7,605 bases of DNA, taken from Clostridiales bacterium DTU023 (GTDB lineage: Bacteria > Bacillota > Clostridia > Saccharofermentanales > DTU023). The translations under genes and the position numbers were made by a program. This document shows, in pieces, positions 7,333-7,605 of this stretch. Under the pieces are notes generated by a model. That model worked only from the letters and a program-made list of their open reading frames with translations. It was not told where the DNA came from and searched no databases. Location of the stretch: contig LFTF01000054.1 of assembly GCA_001512945.1 (NCBI GenBank), positions 39,887 through 47,491 on the forward strand, read 5' to 3'. Each line of letters opens with the position of its first letter. The first letter of the stretch is position 1.

Positions 7333-7370
7333 CGCGCTACTAAACCTTTCCTGTGAGATCGCCTGGTCAT
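7329..7370 (-). other. 13-codon mini-ORF bridging xseB and ispA (possible translational-coupling relay)
   Basis: An ATG at 7370 overlaps the xseB stop as ATGA and opens a frame for the 13-residue peptide MTRRSHRKGLVAR. Its TGA (7331-7329) overlaps the preferred ispA ATG, again as ATGA. GGAG lies 4 nt before the mini-ORF start. The arrangement would let ribosomes ending xseB re-initiate, read the spacer, and hand over to ispA, whose own ribosome-binding sequence is 12 nt away. The layout is seen directly; translation of the peptide is inference, and chance is a real alternative for so short a frame. Confidence 0.3.
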
Positions 7371-7585
7371 TCAACTCCGTCGATCGGCTCCACGCTGCCA
7401 GAGGCGTCTACGAGCTTGACCATTTCTTCTTTCATCGTCTGCAAACGACGCTCACAAAAAGACGATAAAGCCACGCCTTCTCGAAACAAATCCATCGATA
7501 GATCTAAAGACGCTTCGCCGCGTTCCAAGATCGTTACGATCTCCTCCAGCCGCTTGACGGCGTCTTCATATTTAAGATCATTCAA
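7367..7585 (-). CDS. xseB: Exodeoxyribonuclease VII small subunit
   Basis: Small subunit of exonuclease VII, which with XseA degrades single-stranded DNA to acid-soluble oligonucleotides. The 72 residues match the family's usual 70-85. The conserved N-terminal block KYEDAVKRLEEIVTILERGE (5-24) is followed by LDLSMDLFREGVAL (27-40) and a helix with CERRLQ (44-49), forming the expected helical hairpin; the acidic tail is variable in the family. It starts at a TTG (7585) with AAGGA 7 nt upstream; no ATG gives this N-terminus. It is the first complete gene in the window's transcription order. xseA normally lies immediately upstream and would be just beyond the right edge. Confidence 0.93.
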   Translation of the reverse strand: MNDLKYEDAVKRLEEIVTILERGEASLDLSMDLFREGVALSSFCERRLQTMKEEMVKLVDASGSVEPIDGVE

Positions 7586-7592
7586 CGAATTA

Positions 7593-7597
7593 TCCTT
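7593..7597 (-). promoter_or_regulatory. Ribosome-binding site for the xseB TTG start
   Basis: AAGGA on the minus strand, 7 nt before the TTG at 7585. This is near-ideal spacing and the main support for a TTG start. Confidence 0.65.
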
Positions 7598-7605
7598 GTC
7601 ATTTA

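Noticed and set aside
7598..7605. End of xseA upstream of xseB
   Set aside because: A TAA and a TGA triplet occur on the minus strand in the last bases, but no coding sequence of xseA is visible, so the gene cannot be claimed.

Overview
All seven recognisable genes in this window lie on the minus strand, so they are transcribed from right to left. The layout is xseB – ispA – dxs – nadK – argR – recN – hutH, with hutH cut by the left edge. Spacing is very tight: about 34 nt between xseB and ispA, 2 nt between ispA and dxs, 40 nt between dxs and nadK, a 4-nt overlap between nadK and argR, 1 nt between argR and recN, and 48 nt between recN and hutH. No internal promoter or rho-independent terminator is evident, so the block looks like one polycistronic unit whose promoter lies beyond the right edge.

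The order xseB-ispA-dxs-(tlyA)-(nadK)-argR-recN is a classic housekeeping cluster of Bacillota and some related phyla. The HutH sequence also resembles the Bacillus-type enzyme more than the proteobacterial one. The base composition is moderate (roughly half G+C by eye). I infer a Bacillota-like or Synergistota-like bacterium; the sequence does not allow a finer call. The rRNA methyltransferase/hemolysin-like gene tlyA, often found between dxs and nadK/argR, is absent here.

By function: XseB is the small subunit of exonuclease VII and RecN is an SMC-like double-strand-break repair protein. Dxs (first step of the MEP pathway) and IspA (farnesyl diphosphate synthase) supply isoprenoids. NadK makes NADP, which the MEP pathway uses as NADPH. 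ArgR is the arginine-responsive repressor. HutH, histidine ammonia-lyase, starts histidine degradation and is the one gene that does not belong to the classic cluster. Its position directly behind recN and argR is the main contextual oddity.

I see no mobile element, CRISPR array, RNA gene or clearly new system. Points worth a second look are a Dxs whose usual YPRG substrate-phosphate motif reads YPHD and whose C-terminal tail has diverged; a 13-codon mini-ORF that joins the xseB stop to the ispA start through two ATGA overlaps; the recN–hutH spacer, which has a displaced G-rich Shine-Dalgarno sequence, a small inverted repeat and an ARG-box-like half site; and the frequent use of TTG/GTG starts.
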